Below are positions 1 to 7,588 of a DNA stretch of 64,000 bases, piece by piece. The DNA comes from Marinomonas algarum (GTDB lineage: Bacteria; Pseudomonadota; Gammaproteobacteria; Pseudomonadales; Marinomonadaceae), in the NCBI RefSeq assembly GCF_020532605.1, contig NZ_JAJATW010000013.1, forward strand, positions 1 to 64,000. The letters run 5' to 3'. Position 1 is the stretch's first letter, and each line of letters starts with the position of its first letter. Under the pieces are notes generated by a model. The model was not told the origin of the DNA and searched no databases. It saw only the letters and a list, made by a program, of their open reading frames with translations. A program made the translations under genes and the position numbers.

Positions 1-714
1 ATTAAGCAGGTAAAAGGTTTTTTAGGGCGAGTCCTGCGAGATATTGATCGGCAAGTCAGTCGACAGGCGTTAACACTCACCCAAAAACAGGAAGACACAC
101 TCAACCAAGCTTATCGGTTACTAAAACAAACTCGCCAGAGCAAAAACAAATTGTATAGCTTGCATGAACCCAATGTGGACTGCATATCAAAAGGCAAAGC
201 GCATAAACGCTACGAATTTGGTGTAAAAGCCAGCATAGCCGTTACCGCAAAAGAGTCTTTTATTGTGGGTGCAAGAAGCTATCCTGGTAATCCGTATGAT
301 GGGCATACTTTGAAAGATCAACTTCAACAAGTAGAAACCCTCACTGGCCGAAAGCCCGAAACCTGTTTTGTTGACCGAGGATATAAAGGATCGGGCGTAG
401 AAGATATTAAGATATTAATTGCGGGTCAAAAGCGCGGTATACCCAAGAAAGAAAAGCGCTGGATGGGAAGAAGAAATAGTGTAGAACCCATCATAGGACA
501 CCTGAAATCCGATGGAAAACTCAGACGATGCTTCTTAAAAGGAACACTAGGCGATGCGATTAATGTGATCTTAAGTGCCTGCGGTCAGAACCTGCGTAAG
601 CTACTAAAGTGGCTTTATTGTGCCCAATATTTTGGGTCTTTTTTACAGCGCATATGGCTAAAAATAACGTTTTTAATGGAAAAGCCTAAAAATACCATGG
701 CGTTTCTTGTCTGA
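1..714 (+). CDS. IS5-family transposase, 5' end outside window
   Basis: The reading frame is open from the first base, so the N-terminal part lies to the left of the window; the first in-window ATG is internal. The visible part has the DDE transposase fold typical of IS5-type elements: a conserved HEP segment followed by a KGK and EFG motif, then FVDRGYKG carrying the second catalytic Asp, and a C-terminal VEPIIGHLK segment carrying the catalytic Glu. The first catalytic Asp would be upstream of the edge. No internal stop is seen, so the copy may be active. The family level is secure, the exact IS name is not. The right end of the element probably lies within about 30 bases after the stop, but without the left end the terminal repeats cannot be matched. 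Confidence 0.85.
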   Translation: MKQVKGFLGRVLRDIDRQVSRQALTLTQKQEDTLNQAYRLLKQTRQSKNKLYSLHEPNVDCISKGKAHKRYEFGVKASIAVTAKESFIVGARSYPGNPYDGHTLKDQLQQVETLTGRKPETCFVDRGYKGSGVEDIKILIAGQKRGIPKKEKRWMGRRNSVEPIIGHLKSDGKLRRCFLKGTLGDAINVILSACGQNLRKLLKWLYCAQYFGSFLQRIWLKITFLMEKPKNTMAFLV

Positions 715-722
715 AACGCCAT
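697..722 (+). terminator. Perfect 10-bp hairpin over the transposase stop
   Basis: Perfect inverted repeat: stem ATGGCGTTTC at 697-706, a six-base loop, and GAAACGCCAT at 713-722. It overlaps the transposase stop codon. There is no strong T run after it, so it may act as a weak terminator or mark the IS end rather than be a classical Rho-independent terminator. Confidence 0.45.
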
Positions 723-779
723 TATTCAGGGACGACTTGGTAGTAGTCTCATTGTTTTAGGCGAGGCAGTCAGACTAAT

Positions 780-974
780 CTATGCAACCTGGGCTTGGCC
801 GTCTGCCACTTTGATAAGCTCACTGTTCAATAGTTTTTTAGCGCACCCACAACACTTACCACATTGGTTGCCAATGCTGTGTTTTTTGTAGAGTTCTCGC
901 ATTGTTGTCGCCCCTTCTTTAATCGACGCTTTGATGCTTTTGTCAGATACTCGATTACAGATACAAATATACAT
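780..974 (-). CDS. bfd: Bacterioferritin-associated ferredoxin (BFD-like [2Fe-2S])
   Basis: A 64-residue protein with the BFD-like [2Fe-2S] fold. Four cysteines are placed as in the family: a CIC pair near the N-terminus and a CGKCC cluster around residues 38-42. In known systems Bfd reduces ferric iron stored in bacterioferritin so that it can be released to the cytosol when iron is short. A good Fur-box match lies about 50 bases upstream of the start, fitting iron-repressed expression. No bacterioferritin gene is next to it. The gene stands alone between an IS element and an oxidoreductase gene on the same strand. Confidence 0.9.
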   Translation of the reverse strand: MYICICNRVSDKSIKASIKEGATTMRELYKKHSIGNQCGKCCGCAKKLLNSELIKVADGQAQVA

Positions 975-1020
975 AAATGAAAATCACTCTTATCAATGCC
1001 TATAAATAGACTTTAATTTT

Positions 1021-1040
1021 AATGGTAATGATTATCAACA
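1021..1040 (-). promoter_or_regulatory. Putative Fur box upstream of bfd
   Basis: The segment reads aatggtaatgattatcaaca and contains the core of the Fur consensus (GATAATGATAATCATTATC), including TAATGATTATCA. It sits in AT-rich DNA 47-66 bases upstream of the bfd start codon, a typical operator position. Supported by motif and by the role of the downstream gene; binding is inferred. Confidence 0.65.
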
Positions 1041-1090
1041 ATTTTAATTTTATCTGTTTGGCTTTATTAATAGTTTTTTTATTTAACAGC

Positions 1091-1120
1091 AAAACCTAAT
1101 ACTGTGATACCAGCATTAGG
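1091..1120 (-). terminator. Probable Rho-independent terminator after the FrnE-like gene
   Basis: Inverted repeat of nine positions with one mismatch (CCTAATACT at 1095-1103 against AGCATTAGG at 1112-1120). On the minus strand it is followed by four Ts. It lies 30 bases after the stop of the DsbA-family gene. Confidence 0.5.
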
Positions 1121-1149
1121 CCTTGTCGTATGAGAAAGGGCTTTTTTAG

Positions 1150-1791
1150 CTATGCTGATTTTTTGGCAATGTCATTCAGTACTTTCAAAAAAGATTCGGC
1201 ATCATGGGCGCCTTGAATCATGAATTTATCATTGATCACATAGGTCGGAGCAGAGTTAATCTCAAGACTGTTAAGACGTGCTAACTTCTTTTCAACCAGT
1301 GTTTTTGCTTTAGAGCTTACTGCATAGTCAATATCAGCGGTTTGCATGCCCACAGTCTGAGCGATTTCTTTTAACACAGTGCTTTTTCCAATGTCTTTGC
1401 CGTCCGTAAAGTACGCATGAAAAACGGCCAATACAAACGGTGTCGCTAGATTGCACTTTGTTGCGGCAAGGACAAATTGGTGCGCGAGTATCGTATTGGG
1501 TAAGCGATCTTTTTCTGAAAAGTTAAAAGCGATACCCGCTTCGATTCCAACCTGCTGCAAGGCATGAGTCGCTTCGTTCAGTCTTTCTGCACTGCCAAAT
1601 CGTTTTACTAAATAGGTCTCACGATCAACTCCATCGGTGGGTATATCATGGTGAAGTTCAAAAGGCTGCCAGCGTAGGTCTATACGGTAGTCATCGCCAA
1701 GTTGTTCGGTGGCTTGTTTGAGGCGGGTGTAGCCTAGATAGCACCAAGGGCAGACAAGGTCTGCAATAATGTCGATACGAAGATCGGCCAT
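1150..1791 (-). CDS. DsbA-family oxidoreductase, FrnE-like
   Basis: A thioredoxin-fold protein of 213 residues with the active-site motif CPWC near residue 14 in the sequence ADLVCPWCYLGY. This motif and the conserved later segment SAPTYVIND (cis-Pro loop) fit the FrnE/2-hydroxychromene-2-carboxylate isomerase-like branch of the DsbA family, cytoplasmic proteins linked to disulfide chemistry and oxidative stress. The start at 1791 is preferred because AGGAG sits at proper spacing before this ATG; a longer frame to 1863 would run into the upstream gene. There is no signal peptide. The substrate is not known. Confidence 0.85.
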   Translation of the reverse strand: MADLRIDIIADLVCPWCYLGYTRLKQATEQLGDDYRIDLRWQPFELHHDIPTDGVDRETYLVKRFGSAERLNEATHALQQVGIEAGIAFNFSEKDRLPNTILAHQFVLAATKCNLATPFVLAVFHAYFTDGKDIGKSTVLKEIAQTVGMQTADIDYAVSSKAKTLVEKKLARLNSLEINSAPTYVINDKFMIQGAHDAESFLKVLNDIAKKSA

Positions 1792-1838
1792 GCTTACTCC
1801 TAAAATCAATGTGTTGTTACGGTTCAACGTTTTTGGGG

Positions 1839-2513
1839 TTAGTTGATGCTCAATGCAATGCATTGGCTAATTTCGGTATAGGATCGTTTGCTTTCGTCAT
1901 GCCAGTGGTTAAAGGCTGCCTGTGCTGCTTTCCATGCCGCCTGTGTGTCTCTGCCTGTGGTAATAATACCATGGTGGCGCAGATACCCTTCTACATCTCT
2001 AGTGAGCATGAAGGTGTCTTTTCCCATGGCACGGAGAGAGTAGGGGCCAGTATTGCCTCCCAATCTGACACCTTGTTTTTTCAAATATGCCCACAAATGA
2101 ATAATGTCTTCGCTTGGCCAGTCAGCGATAAATTGAGCAAATGATCCATGCTGTATTTGGCATTCATGAATCATGAGTGCATTTTCTCGAATAGTCATCA
2201 CCTTGCCAAAATTTCGTATAATGCGTGTGTCTTTGGCTTTTTCTTCCCACATTTCATCGTGAATGAGCAGCATTTTTTCAATATCAAAACCAAAAAATAC
2301 ACTCTCAAAACCAGGCCATTTGTTTCTAACGACTTGCCAGTTAATGCCAGATTGAAAGATTTTTTGGGTCATGGCAGCGAGCCAACGGTCATCGCCTTGT
2401 TGTCTAATAATCGATGGGGCGAGTGGACGACTCAGTCGTTTTTCTAGCATTGCTTTGCCACCATGGCGTTGAGCGGCACGAGCATATATCGCTTGGAAGG
2501 GTTCGTATGTCAT
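1839..2513 (-). CDS. DNA-3-methyladenine glycosylase I family protein
   Basis: A helix-hairpin-helix base-excision glycosylase of 224 residues related to Tag (3-methyladenine DNA glycosylase I). It would remove alkylated bases such as 3-methyladenine. Family segments seen include SGINWQVV near residue 55, FFGFD and the C-terminal LGGNTGPYSLRAMGKDTFMLT, a Tag-family-like region. It is somewhat longer than E. coli Tag (187 aa) and the N-terminus differs, so it belongs to the broader adenine glycosylase group and may have its own substrate range. The second Met (2513) is chosen because AAGAGG lies seven bases before it, whereas it almost touches the ATG at 2519. Confidence 0.8.
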   Translation of the reverse strand: MTYEPFQAIYARAAQRHGGKAMLEKRLSRPLAPSIIRQQGDDRWLAAMTQKIFQSGINWQVVRNKWPGFESVFFGFDIEKMLLIHDEMWEEKAKDTRIIRNFGKVMTIRENALMIHECQIQHGSFAQFIADWPSEDIIHLWAYLKKQGVRLGGNTGPYSLRAMGKDTFMLTRDVEGYLRHHGIITTGRDTQAAWKAAQAAFNHWHDESKRSYTEISQCIALSIN

Positions 2514-2655
2514 GGTCATTCCTCTTATTGGGTGCAGTTTATCATAGGCTAATGAGTGATATACGAACGCGAACCGTATCTTGTTGGGTATTTTAGTGAA
2601 GCTTTTGGTGAGTTTATCTTATAATGAAGCAAATTTTTTTAGCGAAGGGCATGTC

Positions 2656-3381
2656 ATGACGCATTTAAGTGTTAATTTAAATAAAATAGGGTTGCTCCGA
2701 AATTCTCGCGGACGTGATTACCCCAATATGGTGAACATGGCAAAAAGGTCTCTAGAGCTTGGTGTATTTGGCTTAACGATTCACCCAAGACCAGACCAGC
2801 GCCATGCTACCTATCAAGATGCTCATGATTTAAAAGCGCTTTTGAAAGGCTATCCAGGAAAAGAGTTAAATATTGAGGGGTTCCCGGATGCGCAATTTTT
2901 AGACGTCGTATTGGAAGTAGAGCCTCATCAGTGCACCTTGGTGCCTGATGATCCAAATCAGCTGACATCGGATCATGGTTGGAATCTTGCCCGTGATCAA
3001 GATGCGCTACGTCCTATTATTGCCAAGTTAAAAGCAAAAGGGATTCGTGTTGTTTTATTTATGGACCCGGATGCGGACAATATGGCGCTGGCCAAAGACG
3101 TTGGTGCAGACCGTGTAGAACTTTACACTGAGGCTTACGCTAACGCCTTCGGACACGAATCGTTTGAATCTGTACTTGCATCCTATCAGACGGCCGCGCA
3201 AGCAGCGTTAGACGTCGGTTTAGGCGTGAACGCAGGTCATGATTTAGACTTACAAAACATCCAGGCATTGTGTTCGCCAGGCAATATCACGGAAGTATCG
3301 ATCGGTCATGCGCTGACGGTGGAGTCATTAGATTTAGGTTGGGATAACGTCATCAAAGCGTACCTTGCAAAACTGGTTTAG
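2656..3381 (+). CDS. pdxJ: Pyridoxine 5'-phosphate synthase PdxJ, atypical subtype
   Basis: PdxJ condenses 1-deoxy-D-xylulose 5-phosphate with 3-amino-2-oxopropyl phosphate to make pyridoxine 5'-phosphate, the last ring-forming step of DXP-dependent vitamin B6 synthesis. The 241-residue protein shows VNLNKIGLLRNSRG at the N-terminus, HPRPDQRH at residues 43-50 (active-site His/Arg), a Glu near residue 74 in NIEG, and VNAGHDLD with the late catalytic His. HPRPDQRH and the LVPDD...TSDHGW stretch differ from the E. coli form (HLREDRRH) and resemble the subtype I associate with alphaproteobacteria and Bacteroidetes. It is not in the usual era-recO-pdxJ-acpS setting. The start follows a GAAGGG purine tract. 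Confidence 0.9.
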   Translation: MTHLSVNLNKIGLLRNSRGRDYPNMVNMAKRSLELGVFGLTIHPRPDQRHATYQDAHDLKALLKGYPGKELNIEGFPDAQFLDVVLEVEPHQCTLVPDDPNQLTSDHGWNLARDQDALRPIIAKLKAKGIRVVLFMDPDADNMALAKDVGADRVELYTEAYANAFGHESFESVLASYQTAAQAALDVGLGVNAGHDLDLQNIQALCSPGNITEVSIGHALTVESLDLGWDNVIKAYLAKLV

Positions 3382-3440
3382 TATTCCGTTTGTACGAATA
3401 AAAGTAGACAAAAAAGAGTGATGAAAAAGGCGCTTAGACC

Positions 3441-4088
3441 GTGAGCAGCAGATGTTATTGTGAAAACTGTCACTTTTTGAGTGTTATGTGCGTCTGCCCG
3501 TGGCGACCTAAATTGGCAACGCCTTTACAGATTTTGGTTCTGCAAGACCCTAAAGAGAGGCGGCACGCTAAAAATACGGTGTCACTGTTAAGTTTAGCGT
3601 TGCCTTCTGTACGGTGTATTGTCATAGAAAATGAACAGATCATGGTGCACACGTTAGAGTCACTTGACCGAATAAGGTGGCGTTTGGTTTTTCCCAGTGA
3701 CAACGCGCTTTCTATTGAATCTCTGCCAGCTTCTGATAAGAGGCAAATAGAGGGGTTAATTTTTTTGGACGCGACTTGGCGAAAAGCAAAAAAATGGTAT
3801 TTTTCTTACGCGATTTTGCAGTCATTTCAATCGGTTTGCTTTTCCTTCGCTCCGGCAGGAGAATACCGTATTCGTAAGTCGCCAAGTACACAGGCACTTT
3901 CTACCCTTGAAGCCTGCGCGTATGCTATTGAACAGGTGTCCAATAATGACATGCAACCGTTGCGACGTTTTATGCAACAAGCGCAGCAATGGCAGTGGCG
4001 ACAACAGCCATCTGAGCATCAACATAATACCCACACAGTGTTAACAGACTCGAGAGACAGTAACGATGGAAAAACAAACAGAGATTGA
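3441..4088 (+). CDS. tapT: DTW-domain tRNA 3-(3-amino-3-carboxypropyl)uridine transferase
   Basis: DTW-domain proteins transfer the aminocarboxypropyl group of S-adenosylmethionine to a uridine in tRNA (acp3U; TapT/YfiP in E. coli). Seen here: an N-terminal Cys cluster (CYCENC, then CVC), the segment LVLQDPKERRHAKNT, the family DxTW signature as LDATWRKAKKW near residue 110, and RIRKSPSTQALSTLEA further on. Length (215 aa) fits the family. It starts with GTG at 3441. Its 3' end overlaps the next gene by 23 bases, suggesting translational coupling and one operon with the DUF1244 and lapG genes. Confidence 0.87.
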   Translation: MSSRCYCENCHFLSVMCVCPWRPKLATPLQILVLQDPKERRHAKNTVSLLSLALPSVRCIVIENEQIMVHTLESLDRIRWRLVFPSDNALSIESLPASDKRQIEGLIFLDATWRKAKKWYFSYAILQSFQSVCFSFAPAGEYRIRKSPSTQALSTLEACAYAIEQVSNNDMQPLRRFMQQAQQWQWRQQPSEHQHNTHTVLTDSRDSNDGKTNRD

Positions 4089-4359
4089 AGCCGCGGTTTT
4101 ACGCCGATTTTTAGCGCATTTAGACGACAATAAATCGGTTCAAAACATTGATTTAATGAATTTAGCGGGATTTTGCCGTAACTGTTTAAGCAAATGGTAT
4201 GTTGCAGAAGCTGAAAAACAAGGTGTGAATCTAGACTATGAACAAGCTCGTGAGCACGTCTATGGCGAGCCTTACGCGGATTGGAAGCAAAAATATCAGT
4301 CAGAAGCCACTGCCGAGCAGCTTGCCACTTTTAATACCAACACGCAAAAAAGTCAGTGA
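4066..4359 (+). CDS. DUF1244 family protein
   Basis: A 97-residue, probably helical cytoplasmic protein of the DUF1244 family. The hallmark is LAGFCRNCLSKWY (CxxC) near residue 40, followed by YEQAREHVYGEPYADWK. The family is widespread in proteobacteria and has no established biochemical function. It starts inside the 3' end of the DTW gene and stops seven bases before the likely lapG start, so it is sandwiched in one transcription unit. No signal peptide or membrane segment is seen. Confidence 0.85.
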   Translation: MEKQTEIEAAVLRRFLAHLDDNKSVQNIDLMNLAGFCRNCLSKWYVAEAEKQGVNLDYEQAREHVYGEPYADWKQKYQSEATAEQLATFNTNTQKSQ

Positions 4360-4366
4360 TGGCGCA

Positions 4367-5056
4367 GTGAAAAAACGGTGGTCATATCTTTTAAGTGCTT
4401 TAACACATCGTAAACCGATGGTTTGTGCACTACTTATATTGTGCAGCTTGCCACCTTTATGGCTGTACGCTGATGTGTCCCCAAAATATAAAAAATTGGC
4501 GGCGCAAGTCGCAAAGATATACGGTGCCAATGCCGAAAAGCGAATTCTTGCTTGGCGCAAGTTAATAGATGATACCAAGGCAATGCCAATTATTGATCAG
4601 CTCACTCAAGTTAATCGCTTCTTCAATCAAATGGAGTTTGTTGACGATATCCAACTGTGGAAGCAAGAGGATTATTGGGCAACACCGATTGAGTTTTTAG
4701 GTATGCAAGCGGGTGACTGTGAAGACTTTACCATTGCAAAGTATTTTACCCTCCGTGAAATGGGGGTGCCGGACGAGAAGCTGCGTTTGGTTTACGTTAA
4801 GGCTTTAACATTGAACCAGCATCATATGGTACTTGCCTATTACCATAAACCGACTTCCATTCCTGTGTTGCTGGACAATCTTGATAAAGAGTTAAAACCG
4901 GCCTCTAAACGTAATGATCTTTTGCCTATTTATTCTTTTAATGCAGAAAGCCTGTGGTTATCGAAAGAAAAAGGTCGTGGTGTTTTAGTTGGTGGCTCAT
5001 CACGTCTGAGCCTGTGGACAGATTTAAATGATCGTTTTAATACGATGACAAATTAG
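4367..5056 (+). CDS. lapG: LapG periplasmic transglutaminase-like cysteine protease
   Basis: LapG is a periplasmic, calcium-dependent cysteine protease that clips the N-terminal retention module of a large surface adhesin and so detaches biofilm cells. The GDCEDFTIAKYF segment (catalytic Cys) and the downstream HMVLAYY (His) and LLDNLD (Asp) form the expected triad. The N-terminus has a basic stretch and a hydrophobic segment CALLILCSLPPLWLYA, consistent with export. GTG at 4367 gives a 229-residue protein, the usual LapG size; an ATG at 4238 would extend deep into the DUF1244 gene and is unlikely. lapD follows after 11 bases. Confidence 0.9.
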   Translation: MKKRWSYLLSALTHRKPMVCALLILCSLPPLWLYADVSPKYKKLAAQVAKIYGANAEKRILAWRKLIDDTKAMPIIDQLTQVNRFFNQMEFVDDIQLWKQEDYWATPIEFLGMQAGDCEDFTIAKYFTLREMGVPDEKLRLVYVKALTLNQHHMVLAYYHKPTSIPVLLDNLDKELKPASKRNDLLPIYSFNAESLWLSKEKGRGVLVGGSSRLSLWTDLNDRFNTMTN

Positions 5057-5067
5057 GAGAACTTTGG

Positions 5068-7017
5068 ATGACGCTGTTCCGCCAATTGATGATCACAATA
5101 ATTGTTATTTTTTCATTGATGCTTGTTGTGGTGATGGGGATTAATTTTAACACAACCAAGGGGTATTTGATTAGTCAGCTAGAGTCGACGACACAAGACT
5201 CAGCGACGTCTTTGAGTATGTCTATTTCTGACTTTATGGCGTTTGAAGACTACGCTTCTGTCCAGAGTAGTGTGAATGCTGTTTTTGATAGTGGTTATTT
5301 CTCTAACGTGAGGGTTCATGTATACAACAATGATGAAAATATCATTCGTACAAACCCCACTAAAATAGAGGGTGTGCCGACTTGGTTTGTGCAGCTTATC
5401 GATTTTAAGGTACCAGTGGCCAAAGCCGTTATTTCCAGCGGTTGGAGTGAGCTTGGTCAGGTTTATGTCACAGGCAGTGCGGGTTATGGCTATCATCAAC
5501 TGTGGCTAGCAACACGGGATTTGTTGATTTCTTTTTTCATCATTGGTGCTTTTACTCTCGTGTTAGGCAGTGTGGCATTGCGTTACTTGTTTCGACCTCT
5601 TGTTGAGTTGGAAAAACAAGCGGAGGCGATTCAACAGCGGCAGTTTATTAAAATGACCAATGTGCCTAAGACGCGTGAGCTTAAGTCTGTTGTACTATCG
5701 ATGAACCGTATGGCCGATAAATTAGAAAAAGAATTCGCGTCGGAAGTCGCTACGGCGCAATGGCTGCAAGCAAAAGCCTTTAAAGATTCCGTTAGTGGAT
5801 TAGGCAACCGTAACTTTTTTGAAAGCCAAATGAAGTCCCATTTTTCAGAAAGTGAACGCGGTACAGACGGCCTCATCATGGTGAGCTTGTTGGACCTCGG
5901 TAAGTTAAACAATGAACGCGGCTATGAGTCAGCTGATATGTTTATTCAATCTGTCGCGGATATTCTATCGGAGAAGTCATCTGCGGTGACGTCATCTGGG
6001 ATTCTAGCACGCTTGTCAGGCGCTGATTTTATCCTACTGATTCCTAACTTTGATCATTATCGATTAACCTTGTTTGTTGATGATCTGATGAAACAGTTGG
6101 TGACGTTGAACGATGCTGGTATCAGCTATTCGACAGCGGTGGCCAATATAGGAGCGGTAACCATTGATGGATCTGTTGAGCGTTCAGGCGCAATGTCTCA
6201 AGCAGACACTGCATTACGAGAGGCGAAGCATGAAGGGGCAAATGCACACAGGGTTATGGAATTGACCACTGTTAATAATTCTTTGCTTTCTAGAAAAGAT
6301 TGGAAAAACATCCTTGATAAAGCGATTAAAGCTCGTTCATTCATACTGAAAAAGCAAAAAGTGGTGAGCATAGAGTCAGAGAGCCTCGTTTTACATGAAG
6401 AAATTTTTATGGGGCTTGAATATCAAGGCAAGGAATATCATGCGGGATTTTTTATCGGTCTTGCTGAGCAAATGGGGCTGGCAAGCCAAATAGACCAAGT
6501 TATTATCACCAGAGTAATCGATATACTCAAAACCAACGGACAAAGAGCACCCCTAACGGTAAACATGTCGGTTTCTTCTTATACTCAACCGGCTTTTTTA
6601 GAGTGGTTAAATAAGACACTCAAAGCATTACCAGCAACCGTCAGTCAGCGCTTAATTTTTGAGATAACAGAGCAGGGTGTCTTAGCGGAAGAGGACAGTG
6701 CCAAGCAGTTATCTCAATTACTTAAGAAGCAAAGAGTGAAGTTTGGTATTGATAACGTCGGTAAGCAGTTCTCTGCGTTTCAATACTTACAGGTTCTTAT
6801 GCCGGACTACGTAAAAGTCGACTCGTCTTACACAAGAATGGCAGCTGGAAAGGAGTCTGAATCCTTTTTTATGCATACATTATGCAAAATGTTTAGCAGT
6901 TTAAACATCGATGTTATTGCAACAGGTGTAGAGAGTGAGAAGCAGCTCACTGCGCTGAAGCGCTTTGATGTGAGCGGTACTCAAGGATTCTATGTAGGAC
7001 GTACTCAAGTTCTTTAG
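5068..7017 (+). CDS. lapD: LapD c-di-GMP receptor (degenerate GGDEF-EAL)
   Basis: LapD is an inner-membrane receptor: when its cytoplasmic EAL domain binds c-di-GMP, the periplasmic domain holds LapG and protects the adhesin. The 649 residues show TM1 at about 8-25, a periplasmic LapD/MoxY-type domain with W at the GWSELG turn, TM2 at about 150-172, a HAMP segment, a GGDEF domain and an EAL domain. Both catalytic domains are degenerate: the GGDEF position reads RLSGADF, and the EAL position reads LHEEIF. It should therefore bind rather than make or break c-di-GMP. It follows lapG by 11 bases with GGAG before the ATG, so the pair is co-expressed. Confidence 0.92.
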   Translation: MTLFRQLMITIIVIFSLMLVVVMGINFNTTKGYLISQLESTTQDSATSLSMSISDFMAFEDYASVQSSVNAVFDSGYFSNVRVHVYNNDENIIRTNPTKIEGVPTWFVQLIDFKVPVAKAVISSGWSELGQVYVTGSAGYGYHQLWLATRDLLISFFIIGAFTLVLGSVALRYLFRPLVELEKQAEAIQQRQFIKMTNVPKTRELKSVVLSMNRMADKLEKEFASEVATAQWLQAKAFKDSVSGLGNRNFFESQMKSHFSESERGTDGLIMVSLLDLGKLNNERGYESADMFIQSVADILSEKSSAVTSSGILARLSGADFILLIPNFDHYRLTLFVDDLMKQLVTLNDAGISYSTAVANIGAVTIDGSVERSGAMSQADTALREAKHEGANAHRVMELTTVNNSLLSRKDWKNILDKAIKARSFILKKQKVVSIESESLVLHEEIFMGLEYQGKEYHAGFFIGLAEQMGLASQIDQVIITRVIDILKTNGQRAPLTVNMSVSSYTQPAFLEWLNKTLKALPATVSQRLIFEITEQGVLAEEDSAKQLSQLLKKQRVKFGIDNVGKQFSAFQYLQVLMPDYVKVDSSYTRMAAGKESESFFMHTLCKMFSSLNIDVIATGVESEKQLTALKRFDVSGTQGFYVGRTQVL

Positions 7018-7069
7018 GTATCGTATTTACGGAGGAAAACGACCCCCTTACTCAAGAGAGGGGGGGGAG

Positions 7070-7441
7070 TTAAATGAGCGTGTCTTCATCGATCCCGGCA
7101 ATATTGTCGGTTTCCATAATAAGACCTTCTTCATGCCCCGTATGAACGCCACGAACCCATTTACGCCCAAGTAACTTTTTCTGGGCGGCAGCAGGAAGTT
7201 CTGTAAATTGTATTAGGCGCTTTTTTGTTAAAAGATCGACGAGGTCTTCCAGTATCCTCATAAGCTCTATATCAGACTCATTTAGAATATCTTGAGTGCT
7301 TGTACCTTCTGCAACGAATTTTTTTGCCAATATCTCAGAGACATGGGGGTCATTGGGCGCAACCAGCAAGGCATACTCTTCTGATTGTGACGTTGCAACA
7401 TCAATGATGGTTCCGTCTTTATCTGTTTTTGCATACAACAT
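7070..7441 (-). CDS. Conserved protein named 'tryptophan synthase subunit beta-like'
   Basis: A 123-residue acidic, soluble protein with an MLYAKTDKDGTI start, a central ILEDLVDLL helix and the segment LPAAAQKKLLGRKWVRG. I recognise this pattern from small pseudomonad proteins that databases label tryptophan synthase subunit beta-like; the sequence has no PLP-enzyme features and is far too short to be TrpB, so the name is misleading and the function unknown. AAGGAAG precedes the ATG. The gene is antiparallel to lapD and divergent from lapB, which places it inside the Lap locus and suggests, but does not show, a link to adhesin secretion. Confidence 0.75.
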   Translation of the reverse strand: MLYAKTDKDGTIIDVATSQSEEYALLVAPNDPHVSEILAKKFVAEGTSTQDILNESDIELMRILEDLVDLLTKKRLIQFTELPAAAQKKLLGRKWVRGVHTGHEEGLIMETDNIAGIDEDTLI

Positions 7442-7588
7442 AGTAACTTCCTTAAAAGGACTTGATTGGTTCTGAAGGTGATTACCCTTCCCATGTCACT
7501 CAATAAACACTATTCTTATTGTATTATATACATGATTTTGATCTTCAGTTAAGGCAAACCGCCATAGTAGCTTAGGGGAACACAGAGT

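Noticed and set aside
1809..2596. Plus-strand open frames opposite the glycosylase gene
   Set aside because: No recognisable domain or ribosome-binding site; the minus strand has a clear family member.
7043..7064. CCCCCT/AGGGGG hairpin between lapD and the small gene
   Set aside because: It lacks a T run and has a short stem; kept only as a note because of the adjacent G tract.
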